Assembly: GCF_900096955.1 (NCBI RefSeq) | Contig: NZ_FMYL01000002.1 | Span: forward strand, 227,453 to 291,452 | Source: Acinetobacter boissieri | Lineage (GTDB): Bacteria; Pseudomonadota; Gammaproteobacteria; Pseudomonadales; Moraxellaceae | Direction: 5' to 3' | DNA: 64,000 bases | In this document: in pieces, positions 28,912 to 37,907 of the stretch | Layout: every line of letters begins with the position of its first letter | Numbering within the stretch: the stretch's first letter is position 1 | Notes under the pieces: model-generated | Databases searched by the model: none | What the model saw: the letters and a program-made list of their open reading frames with translations, nothing else | What the model was told of the DNA's origin: nothing | Position numbers and translations under genes: made by a program

Positions 28912-30150
28912 ATGTTTTTAAATTTTAAAGCCTTTTATACAGTTTTTTACTGGAGAATATTATTTTTTTCAAAACAGACTTTTAGTGTTTTAAAAAACTA
29001 TAGAAATATTTTTTTACTTTTAACATTACTTTTAGGACCAATGTTTTTTCTCATTCTAAGCTCATTGTCTACATTTGTAGTGAGGTTAATTGATCCTATA
29101 TCTGTATTAGATAGTTTTTTAATTTGGAGTGGTTTTTTAGTTATTTACTTAGTATCAGTACTCGCACAAAAAAAATCTATATTAGGTGGAGTAGAGTACT
29201 ATTTTTTAGTAAAAAATAATTTAGGAAAATATAGTCACTATTTTTTAAATATTTTTATTATACTTATATCTAATACTGTGCTATTGATCCCATTTTTAAT
29301 ATCACTGTTTAGTATTTTTTATCACAATAATCACTTAAATATTTTTTTAAGTTTTTTAACGATACTGTCTTATATTTTACTTCTATTGAATATTCAGCTA
29401 ACGATCGTTACAGCCAATAGGATTATTTTTTTATCTCTATGTTTATTTACATATATAAGTATTTTTCTTATTCCAATATTAGGGAAATTATATATATCGC
29501 TTTTAATAAATATTATCTTATTAATCTTTTCATTCTATAAATTATCAAATAATATTCAGATTTTAAATGAAAAATCAAATACAAGATATTACAACATTAA
29601 TTGCATAAAAATAAGTAGGAATTCTAGTTTGAATTTTAATCTTAATAAAATTATATTGCAGTACATTTTATTAAAAGAGATCTTTTTCCAAAAAATTATT
29701 TTAATAATCATCTCAATATTACCTTTAGTTATCTATTTTATAAAGGGTTACTTTTATTGGGAAAACATTAAAATTATAAATTTAATTTCTCTAAGTATTA
29801 TTTCTTTTATTGCAGTATCTTTAGGGAAAATTGGGTATCTATTTAATTATAAATATAGAAGTAGCCTATGCTTTTTGATAAAAAATGGATTGGATTATAG
29901 AATATACTATTTATCATTTTTTTCGAATTTACTATTTTTTTCGACAATTCTTAGTATTCCAGCGATATCCACTATAAATATGACGCTAAGTTTAGTATCT
30001 TTTTTTAAAATTTTACTGATTTTGTATTTAGGTGTTTTTCTATCATTTCTTGTAAGTAAAAAAATTGAAGATCATCATATAATTTTTAAATTCTTTATTT
30101 GGATATTCATGATAATAAGTTTTTACTATTCTATTTTTAGTCATTTTTAA
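28912..30150 (+). CDS. Multi-spanning membrane protein, probable ABC-2-type permease
   Basis: A 412-residue, very hydrophobic protein with roughly ten predicted helices separated by short basic loops and no signal peptide. It is coupled to the preceding ATPase gene by an 8-bp gap, so it is most simply the exporter's membrane subunit. I recognise no specific family motif. Base composition is extreme: long T and A runs and heavy use of ATA, TTA, TTT and AGA codons, unlike the housekeeping genes around it. This points to horizontal origin. The substrate is unknown. Confidence 0.7.
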   Translation: MFLNFKAFYTVFYWRILFFSKQTFSVLKNYRNIFLLLTLLLGPMFFLILSSLSTFVVRLIDPISVLDSFLIWSGFLVIYLVSVLAQKKSILGGVEYYFLVKNNLGKYSHYFLNIFIILISNTVLLIPFLISLFSIFYHNNHLNIFLSFLTILSYILLLLNIQLTIVTANRIIFLSLCLFTYISIFLIPILGKLYISLLINIILLIFSFYKLSNNIQILNEKSNTRYYNINCIKISRNSSLNFNLNKIILQYILLKEIFFQKIILIIISILPLVIYFIKGYFYWENIKIINLISLSIISFIAVSLGKIGYLFNYKYRSSLCFLIKNGLDYRIYYLSFFSNLLFFSTILSIPAISTINMTLSLVSFFKILLILYLGVFLSFLVSKKIEDHHIIFKFFIWIFMIISFYYSIFSHF

Positions 30151-30362
30151 ATTGAAAAAAATATTAATTTTTTAATGTCATTGTTTTTTTAATGAAATTT
30201 TAGAGTAAATGTTTGAATTATTTCAGATATATATAATATGGTTATATGAATATTATGAGCATAGTTTTCCGAAAAGTAATAATTTACCCATAACAATAGC
30301 TATAATGAATAAGTATAAAGAAATTTGAGTATATAACTCTATTTGGGTTTTAATGTAACGCA

Positions 30363-31262
30363 TTACTTGAAGTAAGAAAAATGTGCAGATTTAAGGGTAT
30401 CTATAACGAGTCTAATACGAGAGGGTAAAAAATTCGACTTTTTCCAAACAATATGGATTGGAAAGTTCAAACTAGGATAAGTATGTAAAACCTCTTTGAG
30501 TAGTCCTTTTTCAATATAAGGCTGAGCAAGCCATGAAGGCAACCAACCTAAACCTTCACCAGCCAATACGGATTCAAAAATAACTTCACTGTTATCTGTG
30601 ATAAATCTACTTTTGGGATGTATTTCCATAATGTTGGATTGGCCATCTAAAAACTTCCAACTATGAATAAATCCGTCACGTACATAAATTAGAGCGTCAT
30701 GGTCTTGTAAGTCATCTAACGACATAGGAATGCCTTTATTTTCGAAATATTTTTGTGATCCACAAACAATCATTTTGTGATTGCCTATTTTACAATAGGA
30801 TAAATTACTATTTGGAAGTATATGGCCTGTACGGACAGCAATATCAATATCTTCTTGATTAAAATCAATAAATTTATCATTAAATGATGTGTATAAAACT
30901 AATTCTGGCTGTTCTTTTAATAAGTTTCTTAGTAGTGGACTGATATAGTTTTTTCCTAAAATTACAGGAACTGATATTTTGACCGTTCCCACAATCTTTT
31001 GTTGATGATTATGAATAAGTTCTTTGGCAATATTTAATTCCCTAATTGCTTTTTTGCTGTATTCATAAAAAATAGCACCTTCATTGGTTAATGCAAGTTC
31101 TCTGGTTGTTCGATGAAATAAAGTAACTTTTAAGTCTTGTTCTAATTTAAAAATAATTTTGCTAATGGCTGATTTTGTAAGAAACAATTTGTCAGCTGCT
31201 TTAGAAAAGCTATGTAGCTCCGTTACAGTTGTAAATACAACTAAATTTTTTAGCTCTTGCAT
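30363..31262 (-). CDS. LysR-family transcriptional regulator
   Basis: A 299-residue LysR regulator. The N-terminal winged helix reads LVVFTTVTELHSFSKAADKL, with the recognition helix in LTKSAISKIIFKLEQ. The effector domain starts near residue 90 and contains RTGHIL and GEGLGWLPSWL, typical of the CrgA/AaeR-like subgroup. The start at ATG 31262 removes a ten-residue N-terminal extension (ATG 31292). It is divergent from the DUF1330 gene and probably controls it and itself from the shared 242-bp gap. Confidence 0.88.
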   Translation of the reverse strand: MQELKNLVVFTTVTELHSFSKAADKLFLTKSAISKIIFKLEQDLKVTLFHRTTRELALTNEGAIFYEYSKKAIRELNIAKELIHNHQQKIVGTVKISVPVILGKNYISPLLRNLLKEQPELVLYTSFNDKFIDFNQEDIDIAVRTGHILPNSNLSYCKIGNHKMIVCGSQKYFENKGIPMSLDDLQDHDALIYVRDGFIHSWKFLDGQSNIMEIHPKSRFITDNSEVIFESVLAGEGLGWLPSWLAQPYIEKGLLKEVLHTYPSLNFPIHIVWKKSNFLPSRIRLVIDTLKSAHFSYFK

Positions 31263-31504
31263 AACAAATAATTCTTTCCTTTTTGGAAACATTGGTGGTA
31301 ATTAAAATCAACTTTGTTTCCGTTATTTTAGGTTAATCTAGTAAAAATGCAATGTTGGATGGGTAGAGTCTAATTTTATTATGTCTATATTCATCCATAT
31401 GTTGTAAAGACCAGTTGTCATCAGTGATTAAAACATGTGTCTAAGTAGGTTTATTTATAGTCATAAAGAGCTAATCTCCAGCTCAATTTTAAAGGGAAAA
31501 GAGT

Positions 31505-31792
31505 ATGGCCGCATATTGGGTTGCACACGTAAACATTACAGATGGAGCAAAATTTAATGAATATATGCAAAAAGCGCCAAGTGTGATTAATCAATATAAT
31601 GGAGAGCTACTTGTGTGTGGTGGACAGTCTGAAAATTTAGAAGGTCAATCATATCAGCAACACGTAGTGATAAAGTTTGAATCTTTAGATCAAGCAAAAG
31701 CATGTTATTTTTCTAAAGAATATCAACAAATCAAACAAATCAGACAAGGGGCTGGCGAAGTTATGGTCACATTACTAGATGGTATGTCTTAA
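31505..31792 (+). CDS. DUF1330 domain protein
   Basis: A 95-residue single-domain protein with the DUF1330 pattern: AAYWVAHVNITD at the start, YNGELLVCGGQSENLEG, and VVIKFESLDQAKACYFSKEYQ. This is a dimeric alpha-beta barrel fold similar to small monooxygenase-like proteins; no function is assigned. A good AAAGGGAAAAG ribosome-binding tract precedes the ATG. The divergent LysR gene is the probable regulator. Confidence 0.88.
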   Translation: MAAYWVAHVNITDGAKFNEYMQKAPSVINQYNGELLVCGGQSENLEGQSYQQHVVIKFESLDQAKACYFSKEYQQIKQIRQGAGEVMVTLLDGMS

Positions 31793-31865
31793 TTTTTAAT
31801 ACGATGCTTGCAGTATAAAAGTAGTTTTCTTAATTCTAAGAATATTTTTACGTTGTTGTGCTTTT

Positions 31866-31946
31866 GCTTGAGGAGTATGTATATTCTCAAGCATTTAAAA
31901 TTTATATGAGTAATAACGGTCTTATTTGTGATTTTATGGCCGTTAT
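31866..31946 (+). terminator. Two hairpins downstream of the DUF1330 gene
   Basis: GCTTGAG/CTCAAGC (31866-31892) and ATAACGG/CCGTTAT (31913-31946) are 7-bp inverted repeats after the DUF1330 stop. Neither has a full T-run, so termination is only probable. Confidence 0.4.
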
Positions 31947-32008
31947 GTTCTAAATTAACTGCAGTGAATTAATTCATCTATTTAATAACTGGTAAAATAT
32001 AGATAATT

Positions 32009-32212
32009 TTAAGCTTTTAAATGATCCTCAAACTCTTCGCCCAATTGCATTGCAAGCGGATTTCCAGATAGTTCACAGGTTACTAACCCATACTCCTTTT
32101 TAAAACTAAAAGTAAAGCCTCGATTGTCTGTAAGACTTTTCACTGAATAACCTAGGTTTTCTAGCCAAATTCTAAACGCAATTAAATTTTTTGCTTTAAC
32201 GACTTTTTTCAT
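32009..32212 (-). CDS. Small hypothetical protein
   Basis: A 67-residue protein, MKKVVKAKNLIAFRIWLENLG at the start, then a beta-rich middle (FTFSFKKEYGLVTCEL) and an acidic end (GEEFEDHLKA). AAGGGG lies about 11 bp before the ATG, which supports translation. There is no signal peptide or membrane helix. I do not recognise a family. It sits alone at the right edge of the AT-rich block, before gloB. Confidence 0.6.
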   Translation of the reverse strand: MKKVVKAKNLIAFRIWLENLGYSVKSLTDNRGFTFSFKKEYGLVTCELSGNPLAMQLGEEFEDHLKA

Positions 32213-32351
32213 TTTAATAACACCCCTTAGTGTTGATCATTAAGATAGTTTATAGGGCTATTTCATATATTTTAAAGGGTGAATTGATATAATAATTGTG
32301 ATTTTTTTTTACTTTTGTAAAGGGTATTTAAAAGTATTTAGATCAATTTTT

Positions 32352-33086
32352 TTAAAAGTGATCTTTTAATGTTCGAATATGACTAAACTCATCTATAGAT
32401 TCAACACGTAAAAATGGATTTGTTTCTAGTTCTATTGATAAAGTGGTTGGTAACGTGATTTTCTTGAGTGACCGCAGGGCTTTTATGTTTTTAGCACGAT
32501 CTTGTAATAATAAATTGTGTGGCTCTATGGTAAGTGCAAATTGAGCATTCGACAGCGTATATTCATGAGCACAGTAAATACGGGTATTTACAGGTAATGC
32601 TGACAAACGTTGTAATGAGTTAAACATTTGTTGGTGTGTTCCTTCAAAAATACGACCGCATCCCAATGCAAATAGAGTGTCACCAACAAAAGCACTGGAT
32701 ATCTCAGGGATGTAGTAGCAAATGTGTCCAAGTGTATGCCCGGGCGTATAGATAACTTCTATTTTCAAGTCTGAAAATTCAAAAAAATCACCATCTGTTA
32801 AAGCATGCGTGATCATTGGGATTTTTTGTTGCTCGTACATAGGACCATAAACAGGGACTTGATGCATTTCAAGTAAGCCACAGACACCGCCTGTATGATC
32901 TTTGTGCCAATGAGTCAGCCAAATACACTTCATATTCAGTTCATGTTTGATGCAGTAATCAATCACACACGCAGATTCAGTTGGATCAATCACTACAGTA
33001 TTTTTAGTCTTTTGCTCTTCAATCAGCCAAATATAGTTTTGTGAATCATTTCCGACATCGATCACATGTATTTTGAAAGGTTGCAT
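32352..33086 (-). CDS. gloB: Hydroxyacylglutathione hydrolase (glyoxalase II)
   Basis: Hydrolyses S-lactoylglutathione in methylglyoxal detoxification. The metallo-beta-lactamase motif THWHKDHTGG (about residues 57-66) holds the metal ligands. Further ligands lie in TPGHTLGHI, FVGDTLF and YCAHEYTL, and the C-terminal glutathione-binding domain ends FLRVES. ATG 33086 has an AGGA element at proper distance; an upstream start at 33122 would add 12 residues. The length of 244 residues is typical. Confidence 0.92.
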   Translation of the reverse strand: MQPFKIHVIDVGNDSQNYIWLIEEQKTKNTVVIDPTESACVIDYCIKHELNMKCIWLTHWHKDHTGGVCGLLEMHQVPVYGPMYEQQKIPMITHALTDGDFFEFSDLKIEVIYTPGHTLGHICYYIPEISSAFVGDTLFALGCGRIFEGTHQQMFNSLQRLSALPVNTRIYCAHEYTLSNAQFALTIEPHNLLLQDRAKNIKALRSLKKITLPTTLSIELETNPFLRVESIDEFSHIRTLKDHF

Positions 33087-33301
33087 GATATTTTTCCTAC
33101 AAGATATTAAATACTGTCTCAAGATACACTGTTATTTTATAAGATTTAGTTTTGATTAAACAATATTCACAAATTTCTCATCAGTAAAGCGTAACGTATT
33201 AAGATTGTCGGTAAAACATGATTTTTTAAATAAAATAGCAAGAAATTAAAGCATAATCCCACTAAACTATGTGCGTCAATGTATATGTATAAGGGGTAGG
33301 T

Positions 33302-34132
33302 GTGGAGCTGTGTTTGAAAAATGGGGTATTATTCGAACCCTATTGCGTTGCAATTCAAGATCGAGCCTTTCAGTATGGTGATGGCTGTTTTACAACGGCA
33401 AAAATACAGCTAAACCATATATCACTTTGGCCTTTACATGTACAACGTCTAAAACGAGATTGTGCAAAGCTCATGCTGACACCAGATTGGCACTACGTAG
33501 AATATCTTATTGAAGATATGAAAAAAGCCAGTCAACTTCAGTATTTTACAGGTACGATTAAAGTGATTATAAGTCGTGGAGAAGGCCCACGTGGTTATGG
33601 ATTTTCTGCTTCACAAAAAGCAGATGTTTATGTGTTATTTTACGCAAGTCAGGTGGTTAAACCGAACTACAATGAGATTGTTGCTGATGTCTTAGCATTA
33701 CCTATCGCGACACAATTGATGCCAGCATTGGTTGGTGTGAAATCTTTAAATCGTTTAGAACAAGTTTTGCTAAAGCATGAATTAAACAGTAAAGGCTTGA
33801 GCGAAGCATTGGTTTTAGACCATGAAGGCAAGGTGGTTGAAGGGGTGAGTAGTAACTGCTTTTTATATCTAAATGGTGCATGGCATACCCCTGAATTAAG
33901 TGGCAATGGAGTACATGGTGTGATGCGGACAGAAATTTTATCTCGAATGCGTAATTTAGGTATTGTTGTGTACGAAACAGATATATTTAAGCATATGTTG
34001 GACAAAGTCGATGCTTTATTTTTTTGTAATGCGCTCTGTCCAATGCAGGCAGTACACACCCTCTCAGGGCGTGATTTGAACACTTTTATAACGAAATCGC
34101 TATTTAATCTGCTGGTATTGGAACAAGTATAA
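33302..34132 (+). CDS. pabC: Aminodeoxychorismate lyase
   Basis: PLP enzyme of fold type IV that releases p-aminobenzoate for folate synthesis. Landmarks are QDRAFQYGDGCFTT at about residue 20, the PLP lysine in VGVKSLNRLEQV, EALVLDHEGKVVEGVSSNCF and the GVHGVMR loop. It starts with GTG directly after AAGGGGTAGG. Its stop overlaps the mltG start (TAATG). The pabC-mltG-tmk order is conserved in gammaproteobacteria. Confidence 0.94.
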   Translation: MELCLKNGVLFEPYCVAIQDRAFQYGDGCFTTAKIQLNHISLWPLHVQRLKRDCAKLMLTPDWHYVEYLIEDMKKASQLQYFTGTIKVIISRGEGPRGYGFSASQKADVYVLFYASQVVKPNYNEIVADVLALPIATQLMPALVGVKSLNRLEQVLLKHELNSKGLSEALVLDHEGKVVEGVSSNCFLYLNGAWHTPELSGNGVHGVMRTEILSRMRNLGIVVYETDIFKHMLDKVDALFFCNALCPMQAVHTLSGRDLNTFITKSLFNLLVLEQV

Positions 34133-35190
34133 TGGTTACAAAATCATTGAAAACGAAAGTAAAAAAAATACTGACAGCACGAGTGTGGCTCATATGTTTT
34201 ATTGTTGTGGCAATACTGATGAGTTCTGTCATATATAAAATGAGTTTAGGGAGAGTTTACCCAATTACAGCCAATAAGCAGTTTGTATCGATCAATACTG
34301 GAGAAACTTATGGCGGTTTAATTGATAAATTAGCTGAACAAAACAAAATTAATTTTCCTTTTGTGCTGAAATTGTACCGTAAACTATTTATACAGAGCCA
34401 ATTAAAAGCGGGTGTATATGAAATTCATCAAGGAATGACTGTAAAACAGGTTTTTGACTTGATGTCAGATGCAGATAATGCACAAATGAATAAAATTATG
34501 GTGATTGATGGAACAACATCAAAACAACTGATTGAGCGTTTGAGAAAAGACCCAAATGTTGTAAAAACAGTTGTAAACTTGCCTGAAGCAGAGATGATGA
34601 AAGCTTTGGCTATTCCTTATCAAAATTTAGAAGGGTTACTTGCACCTGATACCTATTTTTTTATGAAAGGTGAAACAGATAAAAAAATTATCTTACATCT
34701 ATATCATCGCCAAATGGATACTTTAGATCACGAATGGCAAAACAGGGCAAAGGGTTTACCTTATAAAAATAAATATGAAGCACTGATCATGGCTTCAATT
34801 GTTAAAAGAGAAACCAGTCTTGATCGTGAGCTGACTCAAGTATCAGGTGTTTTTGCCCGTCGTTTAGAGTTAGGTATGCGTCTGCAAACAGATCCCACAG
34901 TCATTTATGGTATGGGAGAGCGTTACAATGGTAAAATTACTAAACAAGATCTACGTACACCAACAGCGTACAATACTTATACGATTGCTGGACTGCCACC
35001 AACACCTATTGCACTACCAGACGCAAAATCTATAAATGCAGTGATGCACCCAGATGACTCAAAAAATGTCTATTTTGTGGCAACAGGTAATGGCGGTCAT
35101 AAATTTAGTGAAAATTTAACTGACCATAACCAAGCAGTGCAAGACTACCTTTCGGTACTCAGATCTAAAAAAGATGGAGCAACACCTTAA
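34132..35190 (+). CDS. mltG: Endolytic murein transglycosylase MltG
   Basis: Cleaves nascent glycan strands and is thought to terminate peptidoglycan polymerisation. A single N-terminal membrane helix (about residues 16-36) is followed by a LysM-like region and the catalytic YceG domain with MASIVKRETSLDREL holding the catalytic Glu, then LQTDPTVIYG and YNTYTIAGLPPTPIA. The 352-residue length fits. The gene is translationally coupled to pabC and abuts tmk. Confidence 0.95.
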   Translation: MVTKSLKTKVKKILTARVWLICFIVVAILMSSVIYKMSLGRVYPITANKQFVSINTGETYGGLIDKLAEQNKINFPFVLKLYRKLFIQSQLKAGVYEIHQGMTVKQVFDLMSDADNAQMNKIMVIDGTTSKQLIERLRKDPNVVKTVVNLPEAEMMKALAIPYQNLEGLLAPDTYFFMKGETDKKIILHLYHRQMDTLDHEWQNRAKGLPYKNKYEALIMASIVKRETSLDRELTQVSGVFARRLELGMRLQTDPTVIYGMGERYNGKITKQDLRTPTAYNTYTIAGLPPTPIALPDAKSINAVMHPDDSKNVYFVATGNGGHKFSENLTDHNQAVQDYLSVLRSKKDGATP

Positions 35191-35802
35191 ATGTTTATTA
35201 GTTTTGAAGGCACAGAAGGTGTCGGTAAGAGCACGCTCATTCAGCGAATTAATAATACCTTACTACAAGAAAATAAGGAGGTAACTCTAACACGTGAGCC
35301 AGGAGGTACAGTGATTGCTGAGCGTATCCGAGCATTGTTGTTGGAAGTTCACCAAGAAAAAATGTGCTCTGATACAGAGCTTTTGTTGATGTATGCTGCC
35401 CGGAGCCAACATTTAACACAGGTTATTTTACCTGCATTAAATGCCAACCAGATTGTATTATGTGATCGTTTTACTGATGCAAGTTTTGCTTATCAAGTAA
35501 TGGGACGTGGACTTGAATCAGAAAAATTAGAGATACTTAACCAAAAATTTATTACTCGTATGCCGGATCTGACGATTTGGCTTGATGCTCCTGTAGAAGT
35601 GGGTATTGCTAGAGCGAAAGCACGGGGTGAATTAGATCGTTTTGAGCAAGAAAAAATTTCATTTTTTAATAAAGTGCGTTCAGGGTACCAATATTTATAT
35701 CAAACACAGCCTCAAAGAGTGAAAAGAATAGATGCGACCCAGTCACCTGAAGATGTTCTAGCACAATCTTTATCATATATACAAAAAGGCATTGTAATTT
35801 AA
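35191..35802 (+). CDS. tmk: Thymidylate kinase
   Basis: Phosphorylates dTMP to dTDP. The P-loop FEGTEGVGKST is at residues 5-15, the DR(F) motif is in LCDRFTDASFAYQ, and the LID region has RGELDRFEQE. The 203-residue length is standard. It starts immediately after the mltG stop and ends the operon before a terminator. holB, often next, is absent here. Confidence 0.96.
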   Translation: MFISFEGTEGVGKSTLIQRINNTLLQENKEVTLTREPGGTVIAERIRALLLEVHQEKMCSDTELLLMYAARSQHLTQVILPALNANQIVLCDRFTDASFAYQVMGRGLESEKLEILNQKFITRMPDLTIWLDAPVEVGIARAKARGELDRFEQEKISFFNKVRSGYQYLYQTQPQRVKRIDATQSPEDVLAQSLSYIQKGIVI

Positions 35803-35810
35803 AGTGATTT

Positions 35811-35836
35811 AACGCCCATTAATTGGGCGTTATTTT
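35811..35836 (+). terminator. Terminator after tmk
   Basis: AACGCCCA pairs with TGGGCGTT across a TTAAT loop, followed by ATTTTTG. It lies 8 bp after the tmk stop. Confidence 0.85.
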
Positions 35837-36099
35837 TGTTATTTGCTTAATTTTGGTGCGATAGGGTTTTGTGTGAAAAAATACACATACCTAACTTATA
35901 TTAAATAAATATTAATTTACAAAAACAATTAATTTAACCAATACAGTATGATAATCATTTCAGATAGACACTTTTTAACCAAATATGATAATTGATTCAA
36001 AGTTGGTACAGTATTTGCTTATATCTAGTTAGGGTTTTGGTAATCTTTTTTATCTTTAAAAAGAAACTAAAACAGGGCGAAGTCATAGAGGTTTACGGA

Positions 36100-36996
36100 A
36101 TGAAATTTTTATCAAAATCTGTGCTAGTTTCAGCATTAATGGTGTCTAGCTTTGGCGGTCTAGTAACTGCGGCAAACGCTGCTGATACATTAGAAAAAAT
36201 TAAAACAAGTGGCAAAATTATTATTGGTCACCGTGAATCATCGGATCCTATTTCATATGTTTCTGGCGGCAAAGCTGTAGGCTATGCTGTTGATATTTGT
36301 GACAATGTTGCAAATGAAATTAAAAAAGAATTAAAAATGCCAAACCTGAAAGTAGAATATAAGGCAATTACATCATCTACTCGTATTCCTGAACTCTTGT
36401 CAGGCAATATTGACATGGAATGTGGTACAACTACAAATTCTAAACAGCGTCAAGAGCAAGTAGGTTTCTCTACAAACTACTATGCAACTGAAGTTCGTAT
36501 GGCTGTTAAGGCAAATTCTGGTATTAAAAGTATTGCTGATTTAAATGGTAAAGCTGTTGTAACCACACAAGGTACAACATCAGACAAATACATTAAAATG
36601 AATGAAAAAGGTCAGCAAGTAAATGTACAAAACGTTTACGGTAAAGATCATGCAGATTCATTCGCAATGCTTGCATCTGGTCGTGCAGCAGCATTTGTAA
36701 TGGATGACAATATCCTTGCAGGTTTAATTGCAAAATCATCTAATCCAAAAGACTTTGCAATTGTAGGTCCTGTGCTTTCATCTGAACCTTACGGTATTAT
36801 GATTGCTAAAGGCGATACAAAAATTAAAGCAGTTACAGATCGTGTTGTTACAGGTATGTGGAAGTCTGGTCAAATGGATCAATTGTACAAAAAATGGTTC
36901 CAATCACCAATTCCACCTAAAAATGTAAACTTGAACATGCATCAAAGTGAATCGTTCAAGCGTTTGAAACAACATCCTACTGACGTTGGTATCTAA
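36100..36996 (+). CDS. gltI: Glutamate/aspartate ABC transporter, substrate-binding protein
   Basis: A 298-residue periplasmic binding protein of family 3. The signal peptide ends ANA-AD at about residue 28. The mature protein has GKIIIGHRESSDPISY, YAVDICDNVANEIK, LLSGNIDMECGTTTNS and QGTTSDKYIK, matching GltI/AatJ-type acidic amino acid binding proteins. ATG 36100 with GAGG upstream is the true start; the frame stays open for 36 codons before it. It leads the gltIJKL operon and is separated from gltJ by a terminator-like hairpin. Confidence 0.92.
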   Translation: MKFLSKSVLVSALMVSSFGGLVTAANAADTLEKIKTSGKIIIGHRESSDPISYVSGGKAVGYAVDICDNVANEIKKELKMPNLKVEYKAITSSTRIPELLSGNIDMECGTTTNSKQRQEQVGFSTNYYATEVRMAVKANSGIKSIADLNGKAVVTTQGTTSDKYIKMNEKGQQVNVQNVYGKDHADSFAMLASGRAAAFVMDDNILAGLIAKSSNPKDFAIVGPVLSSEPYGIMIAKGDTKIKAVTDRVVTGMWKSGQMDQLYKKWFQSPIPPKNVNLNMHQSESFKRLKQHPTDVGI

Positions 36997-37014
36997 TATA
37001 CCAGCGGGCTAAAT

Positions 37015-37053
37015 ACTGACCATCTTCCCAAAGGTGGTCAGTCTATTTTTTTA
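37015..37053 (+). terminator. Intercistronic terminator/attenuator between gltI and gltJ
   Basis: A 12-bp stem with one G-T pair (37015-37026 with 37031-37042) and a CCCA loop is followed by TCTATTTTTTT. It lies inside the operon, just before the gltJ ribosome-binding site. Partial readthrough would keep the binding protein in excess over the membrane subunits. Confidence 0.85.
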
Positions 37054-37062
37054 GGGGGATTT

Positions 37063-37905
37063 ATGTCATTTGGTTCATTAAATTGGACAGCATTTTGCTC
37101 TGCTTCAAATGAATTTGGGGTAGATAAGGCTGGGTGGGCTGAGTCAATATGCCAACATATTGGTGGACAAAGCTACTCTGCAGCTGCAGAAGCACCAACA
37201 TGGTTACAAATGCTTGGCTCAGGTGTGTTCACTATGGTGTGGACAGCATTTGGCGCATTTTTAATCGCTTTTTTTCTTGGATCGTTACTTGGCGTTTCTC
37301 GTACCTTACCTAACAAATGGTTAGCGGGTGTGGGTAATGTCTATGTAGAGATATTTCGAAACGTACCATTAATTGTACAGTTGTTCTTTTGGGCATTCAT
37401 TTTCCCAGAATTTTTACCACATAGTATCAGTAGTGGTAGTGGTGAATTAGTTGCTGGTGGTTGGTGGAAGGGTTTACTGAATACGCATCCTGCTGCAATA
37501 GGTGTGTTTGCTTTAGGTCTGTACACAGCAGCACGTGTATCTGAACATATTCGTGCAGGTATTTTAACAGTATCTCGTGGTCAAAAATTTGCAGCTTCCG
37601 CAATGGGTTTTACCACAGCACAAAGTTATCGTTACGTAGTGTTACCCGTTGCCTACCGCATGGTTTGGCCAACAGTAACATCAGAAGCAATGAACGTGTT
37701 TAAGAACTCGGCGGTGTTATATGCATTAAGTGTATTGAACTTTTTTGCTTATACAAAAACCATGAGAGAAGAAACATCTCAAGATATTGTTATTTTGATT
37801 TTATCTACACCTGTTTATTTGGTTGTAACGTATTCAATCAAATATTTAATGGTTTGGATTGAGAAAAAAATGGCTGTACCTGGTCTAGGTTCGGGAGGTA
37901 AATAA
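37063..37905 (+). CDS. gltJ: Glutamate/aspartate ABC transporter permease GltJ
   Basis: A 280-residue inner-membrane permease of the HisMQ family. After a polar N-terminus of ~50 residues come about five helices, with VEIFRNVPLIVQLFFW and the EAA loop (ARVSEHIRAGILTVSRGQKFAASAMGFT) that contacts the ATPase. It has a strong GGGGGA ribosome-binding site. It is followed after 2 bp by gltK. The pair form the membrane channel for GltI. Confidence 0.92.
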   Translation: MSFGSLNWTAFCSASNEFGVDKAGWAESICQHIGGQSYSAAAEAPTWLQMLGSGVFTMVWTAFGAFLIAFFLGSLLGVSRTLPNKWLAGVGNVYVEIFRNVPLIVQLFFWAFIFPEFLPHSISSGSGELVAGGWWKGLLNTHPAAIGVFALGLYTAARVSEHIRAGILTVSRGQKFAASAMGFTTAQSYRYVVLPVAYRMVWPTVTSEAMNVFKNSAVLYALSVLNFFAYTKTMREETSQDIVILILSTPVYLVVTYSIKYLMVWIEKKMAVPGLGSGGK

Positions 37906-37907
37906 GC

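Noticed and set aside
25407..32212. A duplicated tRNA-Leu end as a right-hand attachment site of an island
   Set aside because: I found no second copy of the tRNA 3' end before gloB, and no integrase gene.
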